A DNA stretch of 64,000 bases from Leptotrichia sp. OH3620_COT-345 (GCF_003932895.1 NZ_RQYW01000001.1:124001-188000), one strand, 5' to 3'. Shown: positions 25,911 to 34,850, counted from the first letter of the stretch. Program-made: numbers and translations. Notes: generated by a model not told the origin, from the letters alone.

Positions 25911-26051
25911 AGGCTGTCCATAAACAGAAAATTATTTTTAAACTATATACACTGAACATTCTTTAAATTACAAACTGTTTTTTCAAACTTTATAAATTAT
26001 AGAATTACAAATATATAAATTAAATATACTTTCAATTTATGAAACAGCCCT
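25911..26051. repeat. MITE-like imperfect repeat, copy 2
   Basis: A 141-base segment with inverted ends AGGCTGTC (25911-25918) and ACAGCCCT (26044-26051). Inside it, CAGAAAATTATTTTTAAAC and TTATAGAATTAC correspond to blocks of the copy at 5525-5681. It has no coding capacity. The GGCTGT ends resemble those of several insertion sequence families, so it may be a non-autonomous derivative. Confidence 0.45.
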
Positions 26052-26114
26052 GTGTTTTATCTATTTTTAAAAATAGAATTTTATATTTAAATATTTTTTG
26101 GATAATACTTATTT

Positions 26115-26437
26115 ATCTATTATTTTATACTGAAAAGTCTTTCTTGAAATTTCACTAATGCTTCCACTTATAAAATATTACACTCTCTATTCTCAGGAGT
26201 AGTTATGAATCTATTTTCATCATTATATCTGCTCTGTATATTCCGACAAATTTCTCCAAAGACTCAAATATGACTAAAATATAAACACCCGTTTCTTCAC
26301 CGTTTTCACTTATTGTTTAGGGAATATCCCTATAATTTAACAGATATCTAAATCTATAATCAGGATAATTTTTCTGTCTATTTTTATATGAATTTCTTTT
26401 TTCAAATAAAATATATAATTTTTTATATCCGTCAAAT
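26115..26437 (-). pseudogene. Decayed gene of unknown family
   Basis: Minus-strand frames give coherent protein-like pieces broken by stops: FDGYKKLYILFEKRN, then YPDYRFRYLLNYRDIP, then SENGEETGVYILVIFESLEK, FVGIYRADIMMKIDS and VEALVKFQERLFSIK. The base composition over this stretch also resembles the neighbouring minus-strand genes rather than spacer. I cannot name the family. The rest of the spacer, up to 26694, shows nothing. Confidence 0.4.
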
Positions 26438-26694
26438 TTTTTTTAAATTTATAGGTTTATTTTTTTTATTTCTCATAATCTAAAAAACATCGAAATTTTA
26501 AAAACTTAAATTTTAAAATTATACTTAATTTTTATTAAATGATAATGTTAAATATCATGAAAAATTGAACCTATATCTTAAAACTCTATATTTCAAATGT
26601 TTTTTAATTTTCCTGTTCTGAAATATTATCAACTTTTCAGATATTCAGATATATCGATATAATCTTAAAGTAGACTTATCTATTATTTTTTTAT

Positions 26695-27450
26695 TTATTT
26701 TTCATCATCCGTAAATTCAAATCCCTGCTTTTCCATAGTAGATTTAATTTTGTTATATCTTATCTGCTTATATGCATTAGATACATTTTCTTTATAAGAC
26801 GGAAGATGATTCAGATTATTTTCGGCTTTCCATTCATCATAGATTATTTCAAATTTATCTACACCTTTTTTTGACTTTTCACTGTCATATTTCTCATCAA
26901 ATGAAAAACTTTCAAAAGGTACTCTGGGTTTAGGACTTTTCAATTTATTTTCCTGTGGAACTCCTATAGTTGTTCCTAAAATAGGAAATACATGTTCAGG
27001 TAAATTAAACATTTCTATAAATATTTCAGGATTAAGTCTAAGTCCACCTATTGCAGTCGTTCCGTATCCTAATGATTCTGCTGCTGTCTGAATTGTACTT
27101 AACATAATACCTGCATCCACGGCTCCTACAAGTATCCCGTCTGCCGATTTAGGTCCGAAATGCTTATTTCCTAAACTTTTTGCGGCATATGTACCTCTAT
27201 AATAATCTATTAATATTAAAATAAATACATCTGCGGTTTCCACCTGTTTCTGTCCTCCCGACAATTCAGCTATTTTTTTAATAGTTTCCTTATCTCTTAT
27301 AACTATTAATGATGTCTGCTGTCCATGAACGGAATTCGGGTATCTTTGAGCTGTTTCTAAAATCAGCTTCAAATCTTCTTCTTTCACTTTTTCTCCTGTA
27401 AACTCTCTTACAGATCTTCTATTTTTTAGTTGCTTTATTATTTCATTCAT
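26695..27450 (-). CDS. NADPH-dependent nitroreductase/flavin reductase, NfsA type
   Basis: A 251 aa FMN oxidoreductase of the NfsA/FRP group. The N-terminal NRRSVREFTGE motif binds FMN phosphate, GGQKQVETADVFI and a GYGTTAIGGLRLNP segment form the flavin pocket, and LGTTIGVP precedes the C-terminal extension typical of the 250-aa subgroup. It probably reduces nitro compounds, quinones or free flavin using NAD(P)H. The gene diverges from the PLD-like gene; a palindrome overlaps its promoter, suggesting repressor control. Confidence 0.9.
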   Translation of the reverse strand: MNEIIKQLKNRRSVREFTGEKVKEEDLKLILETAQRYPNSVHGQQTSLIVIRDKETIKKIAELSGGQKQVETADVFILILIDYYRGTYAAKSLGNKHFGPKSADGILVGAVDAGIMLSTIQTAAESLGYGTTAIGGLRLNPEIFIEMFNLPEHVFPILGTTIGVPQENKLKSPKPRVPFESFSFDEKYDSEKSKKGVDKFEIIYDEWKAENNLNHLPSYKENVSNAYKQIRYNKIKSTMEKQGFEFTDDEK

Positions 27451-27483
27451 GTATAATCATCTCCTAATATTTTGATATTCAAT

Positions 27484-27513
27484 ATAATATCATATATTGA
27501 ACTATTATTCAAT
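27484..27513 (-). promoter_or_regulatory. Nitroreductase promoter with overlapping palindrome
   Basis: Minus strand: -35 TTGAAT (27507-27512), 17-base spacer, -10 TATTAT (27484-27489), about 34 bases before the ATG. The palindrome ATTGAACTATTATTCAAT (27496-27513; six-base arms, six-base loop) covers the -35 and spacer, a classic repressor position. Confidence 0.5.
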
Positions 27514-27530
27514 AGTCTTTGAATTATTCT

Positions 27531-27558
27531 TTGATATTTGAAATAAAAATGGTATAAT
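27531..27558 (+). promoter_or_regulatory. Predicted promoter of the PLD-like gene
   Basis: Plus strand: -35 TTGATA (27531-27536), 16-base spacer, -10 TATAAT (27553-27558). It is about 225 bases before the start codon, leaving a long leader in which I recognise no riboswitch. Confidence 0.45.
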
Positions 27559-27783
27559 TAGTACAATAAATAACTACAAAATAAAATTTAAGTTTCAGTT
27601 AAAATACGATATGATATTTAATAAAATCAAAAATTTTTATAACTTGAAAGTATAATATAAATTAAAAAATTTGAAACTTATTTTTATTTTTTTATTTCAA
27701 ATAAAAATTAATATAATGTACTCAATCAAAGAAAAATATTAAAATCCTGTGTGAATTTTACTTTATATATGAAAGGAAGAATT

Positions 27784-29208
27784 ATGACAAAATTAAAGTT
27801 TATTTTTTTTAATATATTTATTTTTTTATTTCTTTTATCCTGCGTATCTCTACCCCAAGGACTTTCTTACAAATCCAAAATATATAATGCAGACAATGTT
27901 GATTTCTACTATGATTTAACATATAAGAAAAATGGAAAAATACAATATGAAAGACAAATATGGGAACAGGCATACAACATACTTGATAACGCTAAAGAAT
28001 TTTTTCTTATGGATATTTTTGTATTTAATGACTTTTTGGGAAAGGGAGTAAAAGAAAAACTTGAACCTTTAAACATTGCTGAAGAATTTTCAGAAAAAAT
28101 TCTCGAAAAAAGAAAAAAAGACCCCAATGTGGAAATTTATCTTATTCTCGACGAAAGTAATACTTTTTATGGGGCTTTTGATAATAAAACCCATAAAAAA
28201 CTTGAAGAAGCAGGAGTTAAAATCGGATATGTAGATTTGGCAAAACTAAGAGATCCTATGCCTGTTTATTCTACTCCCTGGAGATTATTTATAAGACCTT
28301 TCGGAAATCCTAAAAATAAAGGAAAGATTAAAAATCCCGTTTATGAAGGTACCGATAAAGTCACTGTAAGAAGTATTCTCAGAGCATTAAATGCCAAGGC
28401 TAACCATAGAAAATTAATTATGAATGAAAATACAGCTATGTTGACTTCTGCCAATCCTCATGCTGAAGGTTCAAAACATTCCAATGTAGCTTTCAAATTT
28501 TCTTCTCCAATTTTAAAAGAGATATATTCTTCCGAACAAGCGGCAGCTAAAATTACAAAGTCTGACGGAAGCCTGAAACAGCATCTTCCTAACAGAGATT
28601 TCAGTAAAATTCCTATATCCGATAATACTAAAATTAGACTACAGTACTTTACTGAAGGACAGACAGCTGCTGATATTTCCAAAGAACTTTCACTTACGAC
28701 AATAGGAGATAAAATAATAATTGCACAGTTTTTTCTGGCTGACAGAGGAATTATAAACGATATTAAAAAAGCAGCTAAAAGAGGTGCAGATATTCAGGTT
28801 ATACTCAATAATTCCAATGCAGGAGTACCAAATAAAGCAGCTGCTGGAAATCTTATGAAATATGCAAGAAAGCATAATTATAAAATTGAAATAAAATTTT
28901 ATAATAAAGGTGAGGAAATGTATCATGTAAAAATGCTTTCTATCCTAAAAAAAGACTATATAATTACTTACGGAGGTTCTACAAATTTTACAAGAAGAAA
29001 TATGAGAAATTATAATCTTGAAAATGAAATAAAAATCATTTCAACATATGATCAAAATATTTCTAAAAATATTTTAGATTACTATGACAGACTATGGACT
29101 AACAAAGATGGGGATTTTACTTTACCTTATGAACAACATAAAAATGAAAAAATTACTAATGATTTACTTTTCAGATTTATGGAAATTAACGGTTTCGGGA
29201 TATTTTGA
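27784..29208 (+). CDS. Phospholipase-D-like lipoprotein with degenerate HKD motifs
   Basis: The 474 aa protein has a lipoprotein signal ending LLSC with lipid-attachment Cys20, then two phospholipase D repeats. Repeat 1 carries H208-x-K210 followed by an Asn/Glu where the third motif residue Asp is expected; it continues with TSANPHAEG. Repeat 2 carries H381-x-K383, again without the Asp at the expected place, and GGSTNFTRRN. Both His and Lys pairs are kept, so phosphodiester transfer may still be possible. Membrane-anchored PLD-family proteins include cardiolipin synthases and nucleases; which applies is unknown. Start ATG chosen for AAGGAAG; an upstream GTG would add 11 residues and spoil the signal peptide. 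Confidence 0.83.
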   Translation: MTKLKFIFFNIFIFLFLLSCVSLPQGLSYKSKIYNADNVDFYYDLTYKKNGKIQYERQIWEQAYNILDNAKEFFLMDIFVFNDFLGKGVKEKLEPLNIAEEFSEKILEKRKKDPNVEIYLILDESNTFYGAFDNKTHKKLEEAGVKIGYVDLAKLRDPMPVYSTPWRLFIRPFGNPKNKGKIKNPVYEGTDKVTVRSILRALNAKANHRKLIMNENTAMLTSANPHAEGSKHSNVAFKFSSPILKEIYSSEQAAAKITKSDGSLKQHLPNRDFSKIPISDNTKIRLQYFTEGQTAADISKELSLTTIGDKIIIAQFFLADRGIINDIKKAAKRGADIQVILNNSNAGVPNKAAAGNLMKYARKHNYKIEIKFYNKGEEMYHVKMLSILKKDYIITYGGSTNFTRRNMRNYNLENEIKIISTYDQNISKNILDYYDRLWTNKDGDFTLPYEQHKNEKITNDLLFRFMEINGFGIF

Positions 29209-29317
29209 TTTTAAAGTTCAGTTTAATTTATACTGTTCCTGTTTTTCTTTATTTTTTGTTACTTAATTTTTATCTTCTAATTTAAAACTAAATTTTTTAA
29301 ATAATTTTTGCAAAATA

Positions 29318-29362
29318 AAAAATGTCACTTTTCAACTCTCACAAAGTGACATTTTTATTTTT
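29318..29362. terminator. Bidirectional terminator between PLD-like gene and fabD
   Basis: AAAAATGTCACTTT pairs with AAAGTGACATTTTT (second arm about 29343-29356), with A-rich left and T-rich right flanks, serving both converging genes. Confidence 0.8.
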
Positions 29363-29413
29363 CTTGTTTGGTTAAAACTGAATTTTCTACATTTCAAATT
29401 ATAATTTATTAAA

Positions 29414-30325
29414 TTATACATTATTTATATCTTCAACACTTTCAATATTAATTACTTCAATTTCTTTATTAATTTTTTTTATAAGTCCTGCCAAAACTTT
29501 ACCCGGACCTACTTCATATATTTTATTTACTCCATTTTCAGCTAATACTGTTATTGTATCTACCCATTTCACAGGACCGAAAGTCTGTCTATACAGTTCT
29601 TCTTTCAATTCATCAGATGTATTCAATATTTTTGTAGTTGTATTTGCAATAACGGGAATTTCAGGATTATTCCATGAATAATTTTTAAATTCTTCTTTCA
29701 ACTGTTCAGCAACAGGTTTCATAAGTGAAGAATGAAAAGGTCCTGATACAGCCAAAGGAATAACTCTTTTAGCACCTTTTCCTTTAAAAATCTCAATATT
29801 GTTTTCAACAGCTTCCTTTTCTCCTGCAATCACTGTCTGCTTAGGCTCATTATAATTTACGGCTTCCACTATGCCACTTATTTCTTCACACACTTTTTCA
29901 ACCTCATCTGAAGAAAGTCCTAACACTGCCGCCATTGCTCCTTCCACACGGGCATTACCCATAATTTCACCTCTTGCGGAAATTAATTTTAAAGTTTCCG
30001 TCTCATTTAAAACACCGGCTGCATAAAGAGAACTGTACTCTCCTAAGCTATGTCCTGCAACATAATCAGGTATTATTCCTTTATCTTTCAGAAGTTTTGT
30101 AAATACTACTGAAAGAAGTGCTATTGCAGGCTGAGCATATTTAGTATCTTTCAATTCTTCTTCTGTTCCTTCAAACAAAACTTTTTTTATATTTTTATTT
30201 TCTATATTTTCAAATATTCTGTCAATTATTTTTTTTGTTTCATCATTTACTTCATCATATAACTTTTTTCCCATTTCTGCATATTGAGTGCCTTGACCGG
30301 GAAATACAAATGCTATTTTTGACAT
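29414..30325 (-). CDS. fabD: Malonyl-CoA:ACP transacylase
   Basis: Loads malonyl groups from CoA onto ACP. The 303 aa protein has the N-terminal FVFPGQGTQY motif, the nucleophile motif GHSLGEY with Ser93, an Arg in SARGEIMG, and the His of GPFHSSLM near 202. It is the last gene of the rpmF-side fatty acid cluster, nine bases after a small membrane protein gene, and ends at a shared terminator. Confidence 0.96.
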   Translation of the reverse strand: MSKIAFVFPGQGTQYAEMGKKLYDEVNDETKKIIDRIFENIENKNIKKVLFEGTEEELKDTKYAQPAIALLSVVFTKLLKDKGIIPDYVAGHSLGEYSSLYAAGVLNETETLKLISARGEIMGNARVEGAMAAVLGLSSDEVEKVCEEISGIVEAVNYNEPKQTVIAGEKEAVENNIEIFKGKGAKRVIPLAVSGPFHSSLMKPVAEQLKEEFKNYSWNNPEIPVIANTTTKILNTSDELKEELYRQTFGPVKWVDTITVLAENGVNKIYEVGPGKVLAGLIKKINKEIEVINIESVEDINNV

Positions 30326-30334
30326 TACTCCTCC

Positions 30335-30745
30335 TTATTTTACTTCTTCAGCATCAACTATTTCTTCTTTGTTTTCTTTATTTTCTTCAGCGGCTTCTGA
30401 AGGTTTGAATGCTTTTTTATCCTTTTTAGGTTTTCCTACATTTGTTTCTTTAAACCCTAAAGTAACAAGAACTATACCTCCGATAAGTGTCAATATAGGC
30501 AATCCTTTTGTAAAATATTCACCAAGGAATTGCTGAAAATACAGATAAAATCCTATTGCCAATACAAACCATCCAAGTTTGCTTTTCTTAACAATGAAAA
30601 ATACTCCTATCAGTATTAATATCATCTGATAATTGAAAATATATTTCATCACACTTTCAGATAAAAAATCGGGAAATAATGTTTGAATACCGTAAAATAT
30701 ACTCAAAAGAATTATAACCGTTCCCCATAATAATTTTTTATTCAT
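30335..30745 (-). CDS. Small membrane protein, four predicted helices
   Basis: A 136 aa protein with four hydrophobic helices arranged as two hairpins (about residues 5-20, 38-55, 60-75 and 83-98), followed by a charged Lys/Glu tail of about 40 residues. The arrangement resembles the LiaI/LiaF-type transmembrane module found in envelope-stress proteins, but no stress regulator is nearby. It lies between fabH and fabD and is surely cotranscribed with them. The ATG at 30745 sits eight bases after GAGGG; an in-frame GTG three codons earlier overlaps that site. Confidence 0.75.
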   Translation of the reverse strand: MNKKLLWGTVIILLSIFYGIQTLFPDFLSESVMKYIFNYQMILILIGVFFIVKKSKLGWFVLAIGFYLYFQQFLGEYFTKGLPILTLIGGIVLVTLGFKETNVGKPKKDKKAFKPSEAAEENKENKEEIVDAEEVK

Positions 30746-30788
30746 CTGATTCACCCTCTCATATATTTAATTTTAATTTAATTTCCAT

Positions 30789-31766
30789 TTATTTTGACCA
30801 CTCAAACAATACTGAACCGTAAGTTAAACCGCCTCCAAATCCAACAGCTACCAATTTATCACCTTTTTTCAGCCTACCTTCTTTATTAGCCTCATCAATT
30901 GCAATAGGTATTGTTGCTGCAGAAGTATTTCCATATTTCTGGAGATTTACATAAAATTTATCCATCGATTGTTTAAATCTCTTAGCTATGGATTCTATAA
31001 TTCTTATATTTGCCTGATGAGGAATAAATAAATCTACATCGTCTGCTGTTATATTTCCTTGTTCTAAAACATTTTCCACTGTTTCAGGGAAAACTTTTAC
31101 CGCAAATTTAAAAATTTCTCTTCCATTCATTTGCATATATATTTCTTTGTTTTTTATTGTTTCTATACTTACAGGTTTTCTTGATCCTCCTGAAGGTATC
31201 ATGAGTTCACACGCTCCCGAACCGTCTGCCACAAGATTCGAAGCTATGAATCCTCCACTATCCGTTTCTCCTAAAACAACGGCACCGGCTCCGTCACCAA
31301 ATAAAATACATGTACCTCTATCTTCCCAGTCAATAGTTCTTGTCATTGCCTCAGCTCCGATAACAAGAACTTTTTTATATATTCCTGCTCTAATAAAGCT
31401 GTAACCTGTAGTATAAGCATAAACAAAACCTGTACATGCCGCCGAAAGATCAAAAGCCGCTGCTCTGATTCCCAATCTGTCCTGTACTATTGCCGCCGTA
31501 GATGGAGTAACATGATCAGGAGTCATTGTCGCTACAATTATCAACTCTATTTCATCTTTATTTATTCCTGCATCTTCTATGGCACTTTTTGCAGCTTTAT
31601 AAGCCAAATCCGATGTGGCCTCATCTTCTGCTACAATTCTTCTTTCTATTATTCCGGTTCTGGTTCTTATCCATTCATCATTAGTATCAACCATTTTTGC
31701 AAGATCATCATTTGTTAACACTTTTTCGGGTAAATAAGACCCTGTTCCCAATATTCCTATTTTCAT
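30789..31766 (-). CDS. fabH: Beta-ketoacyl-ACP synthase III
   Basis: Starts each fatty acid by condensing acetyl-CoA (or a branched primer) with malonyl-ACP. The 325 aa protein has the Cys-His-Asn triad: Cys111 in SAACTGFVYA, His in FIPHQANIRI near 250 and Asn in KYGNTSAATIP near 280. N terminus MKIGILGTGSYLPEKVLTN is typical. It precedes the small membrane protein gene and fabD. plsX, which usually sits just before fabH, is absent; its place is taken by two small membrane protein genes. Confidence 0.97.
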   Translation of the reverse strand: MKIGILGTGSYLPEKVLTNDDLAKMVDTNDEWIRTRTGIIERRIVAEDEATSDLAYKAAKSAIEDAGINKDEIELIIVATMTPDHVTPSTAAIVQDRLGIRAAAFDLSAACTGFVYAYTTGYSFIRAGIYKKVLVIGAEAMTRTIDWEDRGTCILFGDGAGAVVLGETDSGGFIASNLVADGSGACELMIPSGGSRKPVSIETIKNKEIYMQMNGREIFKFAVKVFPETVENVLEQGNITADDVDLFIPHQANIRIIESIAKRFKQSMDKFYVNLQKYGNTSAATIPIAIDEANKEGRLKKGDKLVAVGFGGGLTYGSVLFEWSK

Positions 31767-31795
31767 TTATTCACCTCAGTTATTTATTATTTGTT

Positions 31796-32236
31796 TTATA
31801 ACACTGTCATTATATAATTAATTATCTCAGAAATTCTTATGCATGTAAGTATTATTGCTAAAATAGTAAACATAATAAGAATTTTTAAAATAAAAATTAC
31901 TTTTCCAAATATTATTTCATTATTCAAAACTTTCTTTTCAGTATTTAACATCATCTTTATATTTTCAAATATTTTTCCCAGCTGAAATCCTGTAATTAAA
32001 AATAAAACTCCTTCTATAACAGTAAAAATAACACTCTGATAACTTACTTCAATATTTAATAAAGCTTCTTTTCTTATATTTAAAACTAGCTGAAATGAAC
32101 CCAAAGCTTTCCAATACATTAAAAAACTTAATATTCTTAATATTTTTTGGATAAAATTTATATTTTTATCTGTTTCTTTATCAGATTTCAAAAATATTCT
32201 ATTTATTTTACTATTGTCAAATGCATCTTCTTTCAT
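31796..32236 (-). CDS. Small membrane protein, paralogue A
   Basis: A 146 aa protein with a soluble N-terminal stretch of about 25 residues and three or four hydrophobic helices. It resembles the adjacent protein encoded at 32246-32704: both have a KxINFIxKxLxxL-type entry, a pair of long hydrophobic segments and a similar final helix pair. No function recognised. Start is supported by ATAGGAGAG. It sits in front of fabH, nine bases after its paralogue, suggesting membrane-lipid context only by position. Confidence 0.7.
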   Translation of the reverse strand: MKEDAFDNSKINRIFLKSDKETDKNINFIQKILRILSFLMYWKALGSFQLVLNIRKEALLNIEVSYQSVIFTVIEGVLFLITGFQLGKIFENIKMMLNTEKKVLNNEIIFGKVIFILKILIMFTILAIILTCIRISEIINYIMTVL

Positions 32237-32245
32237 ATTTCTCTC

Positions 32246-32704
32246 CTATCTATGCATATTATTATATATTAAAAAGAATGTGTATACTAAATTTATAGAA
32301 TATCCTGTTAATATATAACTGACTGCTGCTTTTAATATTAACGAAACTTCTTTGTTAACAAAATTTCTCAACATATTTTCATCTTCATTTTCTGAAAAAT
32401 TCTGAAGAGTATTTTTAAATTTTATAATTTTTAAAGCCAATATAATATTTATACCTCCAAATAAAATATTTGTAATTGCAAGAATAAAATCTTCCATCCA
32501 AAAAATTCCCATGGCAAAAATAAAATATAAACTCCCCATTATAATTTTTAAAATTCCTAATACATTAAGCAGTTTTTCAATAAATTTTATATTTTTTCTT
32601 ACTTTACCGTTTATCTCAAATATTATATTTTGTGATTTTTCGCTTTCTGAATTTTCTGAAACAGGTTGTTTTTCCGTTTCTGAAGATTCAAAATCTTTTT
32701 CCAT
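32246..32704 (-). CDS. Small membrane protein, paralogue B
   Basis: A 152 aa protein with an acidic, Ser/Glu-rich soluble N terminus of about 35 residues, then four hydrophobic helices. It is the apparent tandem duplicate partner of the 146 aa protein just downstream, although the two have diverged strongly. Ribosome site AAAGGAG. It is the first gene after the rpmF terminator, so it may have its own promoter in the AT-rich gap. Function unknown. Confidence 0.7.
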   Translation of the reverse strand: MEKDFESSETEKQPVSENSESEKSQNIIFEINGKVRKNIKFIEKLLNVLGILKIIMGSLYFIFAMGIFWMEDFILAITNILFGGINIILALKIIKFKNTLQNFSENEDENMLRNFVNKEVSLILKAAVSYILTGYSINLVYTFFLIYNNMHR

Positions 32705-32799
32705 AAATTCTCCTTTTTTAAGGATTTAGATATTATGAAGTTTACCATAAAAAACTAAAAATTACAATTTATAATCACTCTTTTTAATAATTTTTATAC

Positions 32800-32826
32800 A
32801 AAAAAAGCAAGACTGCTTTATCTTGC
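32800..32826 (-). terminator. Terminator of rpmF
   Basis: Minus strand: GCAAGA (32821-32826 complement) pairs with TCTTGC (32807-32812 complement) and runs into seven T. It stands immediately after the rpmF stop and separates it from the membrane protein and fab genes. Confidence 0.8.
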
Positions 32827-32833
32827 TTCACTA

Positions 32834-33028
32834 TTATTCAGAATCAGCTACGGAACTTTCGGATTCCAGTACTTGTCTACCTCTGTATACTCCAGTTTCC
32901 AAATTTAATCTATGAGGTCTTCTCACTGTTCCATCAGCTTCAACTATTATATTAGGTGCTTTGATTGAATCATGTGCTCTTCTCATGTTTCTCTTCGCTT
33001 TAGAAGTTCTTTTCTTAGGTACTGCCAT
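32834..33028 (-). CDS. rpmF: 50S ribosomal protein L32
   Basis: A 64 aa basic ribosomal protein, with the N terminus MAVPKKRTSKAKRNMRRAHD characteristic of L32. The usual zinc-binding cysteines of C+ forms are absent, so this is a zinc-independent C- form. An acidic Ser/Glu tail replaces the common C terminus. rpmF is classically upstream of plsX-fabH; here fabH and fabD follow after two membrane proteins. Strong promoter and own terminator. Confidence 0.95.
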   Translation of the reverse strand: MAVPKKRTSKAKRNMRRAHDSIKAPNIIVEADGTVRRPHRLNLETGVYRGRQVLESESSVADSE

Positions 33029-33113
33029 TATTATCGACTCCTTTCCAATAATTTTGGTATATAATAAGCATTATTCCTAAATACTGCTCTTTAAAATTAC
33101 TATAATACAAGAT

Positions 33114-33142
33114 ATTATAATAAATAACTTATTATTTGTCAA
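33114..33142 (-). promoter_or_regulatory. Consensus sigma-70 promoter of rpmF
   Basis: Minus strand: perfect -35 TTGACA (33137-33142), 17-base spacer, perfect -10 TATAAT (33114-33119). The transcript would have a leader of about 80 bases before the rpmF ATG. It is the strongest promoter match I see in the window. Confidence 0.85.
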
Positions 33143-33248
33143 GGAAAAAAAGTGAAATCCGATTTTTTTAGAAAAATATTTGACAAAAAATTTCTCTTAA
33201 ACTTATTTAACAAAAACTGACAACTTAAATTTTGTGGTGCAAAAATTT

Positions 33249-34478
33249 TTATTTTTCTTCCCGTTTTTGAATTATAATTATATATTCATGTTTTGTATTA
33301 AATTTTGATTCTTTTATTTTGTTAATTGTTTCATCTGATACATCATTTTTAACTGTTATTATACAAATAAAATTTTCCGTTTTCTTACTGTCAAAGACTC
33401 TTCCTGCCTGAATATCTAAAATGTCAGTTTTATAATCCTTATATAATATATTTTCTATTTTTTCAAGTTCTTCATCAAATTTTATACTTTTACTTTCATT
33501 TGTTTTTATCGCTTCTTTTTTAAGATAACTTGATAATTCTTGAGCTGTCAGATATTTATTATCTGATAACTGTTTTATAATGAGATTATAATTATTCAGT
33601 TTATATTTGAATAACTTTTTTTCTAAATTTTCAATATTTTCTTTAGATAAAATGTCTCCTACTACTCTGAAACTGATTATTTTTTCAGCATTATTTATAT
33701 TTCTGTCAAACACATAATGATTTTTCAGTTCAGTATTTATAAACTGATTGATATATGTCTGCTGATAAGATTCCTTTACTAATATAGAAGCTGTATAAAT
33801 ACTCGGAACAACTACTAAAAATGTAATAACATAAAATATTACTTTCTGCCTGAATGACGACTCTTTCGCCATTTTTCCATAATAAATCTTTACTCCTATA
33901 AAAGTTGAAGTCATAATACAGAACAGGTTTATTATAAATAAATAACCCGCTCCAAAAACAATTGAAAAATTACTTTGAGAAAATCCATAACCTACAACAC
34001 ATAGGGGAGGCATTAAAGCAGTCGCAATAGCAACTCCCGGTGTAACATTTCCACCATCTTTTTTGGCTTTACCTATTACTCCTGCAATCCCTCCGAATGC
34101 TGCAATTAAAACATCCCATAAAGTCGGTGATGTCCTGCTTATAATCTGCTCAGTCGCTTCTGATATCGGAGTAAGGATAAAATAAAAAGTTGAACTTGCG
34201 ACACTTATTAAAATAAATAATAGTAGCTGATATAAAAATTTATATGTCAGTTTAACATCTCCTTTTGATAAGCCTAATCCTATACCCTGTATAGGAGACA
34301 TGAGAGGCGAAATAAGCATTGCACCTATAATAACCGCAATAGAGTTTGTATTTAACCCTACTGATGCGATTATTATGGCACAACTTAATATAAGAAAAGT
34401 TTCTTTTGAAACATCTACTTCGTCCATAATATTTTTTTCAAGAATTTTGTACCTTGCGTTTTTATGATTTTCATTCAT
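33249..34478 (-). CDS. DUF389 family membrane protein
   Basis: A 409 aa protein with a cytoplasmic N terminus, then five or six membrane helices (about residues 25-235) containing the family hallmark GAMLISPLMSPIQGIGLGL, and a long soluble C-terminal region of about 175 residues. A glycine-rich FGGIAGVIGKAKK loop and a VTPGVAIATALMPPLCVVGYG helix are also conserved in this family (TIGR00341 type). Function unknown; transport is suspected. It stands alone, with 220 bases to rpmF and about 220 to the next possible small ORF upstream. Confidence 0.87.
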   Translation of the reverse strand: MNENHKNARYKILEKNIMDEVDVSKETFLILSCAIIIASVGLNTNSIAVIIGAMLISPLMSPIQGIGLGLSKGDVKLTYKFLYQLLLFILISVASSTFYFILTPISEATEQIISRTSPTLWDVLIAAFGGIAGVIGKAKKDGGNVTPGVAIATALMPPLCVVGYGFSQSNFSIVFGAGYLFIINLFCIMTSTFIGVKIYYGKMAKESSFRQKVIFYVITFLVVVPSIYTASILVKESYQQTYINQFINTELKNHYVFDRNINNAEKIISFRVVGDILSKENIENLEKKLFKYKLNNYNLIIKQLSDNKYLTAQELSSYLKKEAIKTNESKSIKFDEELEKIENILYKDYKTDILDIQAGRVFDSKKTENFICIITVKNDVSDETINKIKESKFNTKHEYIIIIQKREEK

Positions 34479-34697
34479 CTATTTTCCTCATTTCCATATT
34501 ACTTCAAATTTTTTATAACTTAAATATATATTATATTAAATCAATAAATACTAAGTTATATTGTATTTTTAAAATATTTTTTTAAACAGATATTCCGTTT
34601 TTTATAAAAGTTATTCTCCGAACTAAAAGATAAATATTTAAATAAATATTTTCTATCAGGCAAAAACATTAAAAATTGATCGCATACCGAAAATAAA

Positions 34698-34850
34698 TTA
34701 AGTCATGTGATCAAACACCTCATAAAAATCTGTTTTCTTTAATAAAATTAAATTAAACAGGTGAATACATTTTATTATAAACAAACAGAATACAATAAAC
34801 TGTACAATCAACACCGTAAGAAAAAAACATTTCCTATTAATCTTGCCCAT
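34698..34850 (-). CDS. Possible 50 aa single-span membrane peptide
   Basis: A minus-strand frame from ATG (34848-34850) encodes a basic start MGKINRKC, one hydrophobic helix of about 22 residues, and a short charged tail ending FDHMT. Only a weak AGG stands six bases before the ATG. It may be a real small gene, a relic of a longer membrane protein, or chance. The remainder of 34479-34893 shows no gene. Confidence 0.25.
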   Translation of the reverse strand: MGKINRKCFFLTVLIVQFIVFCLFIIKCIHLFNLILLKKTDFYEVFDHMT

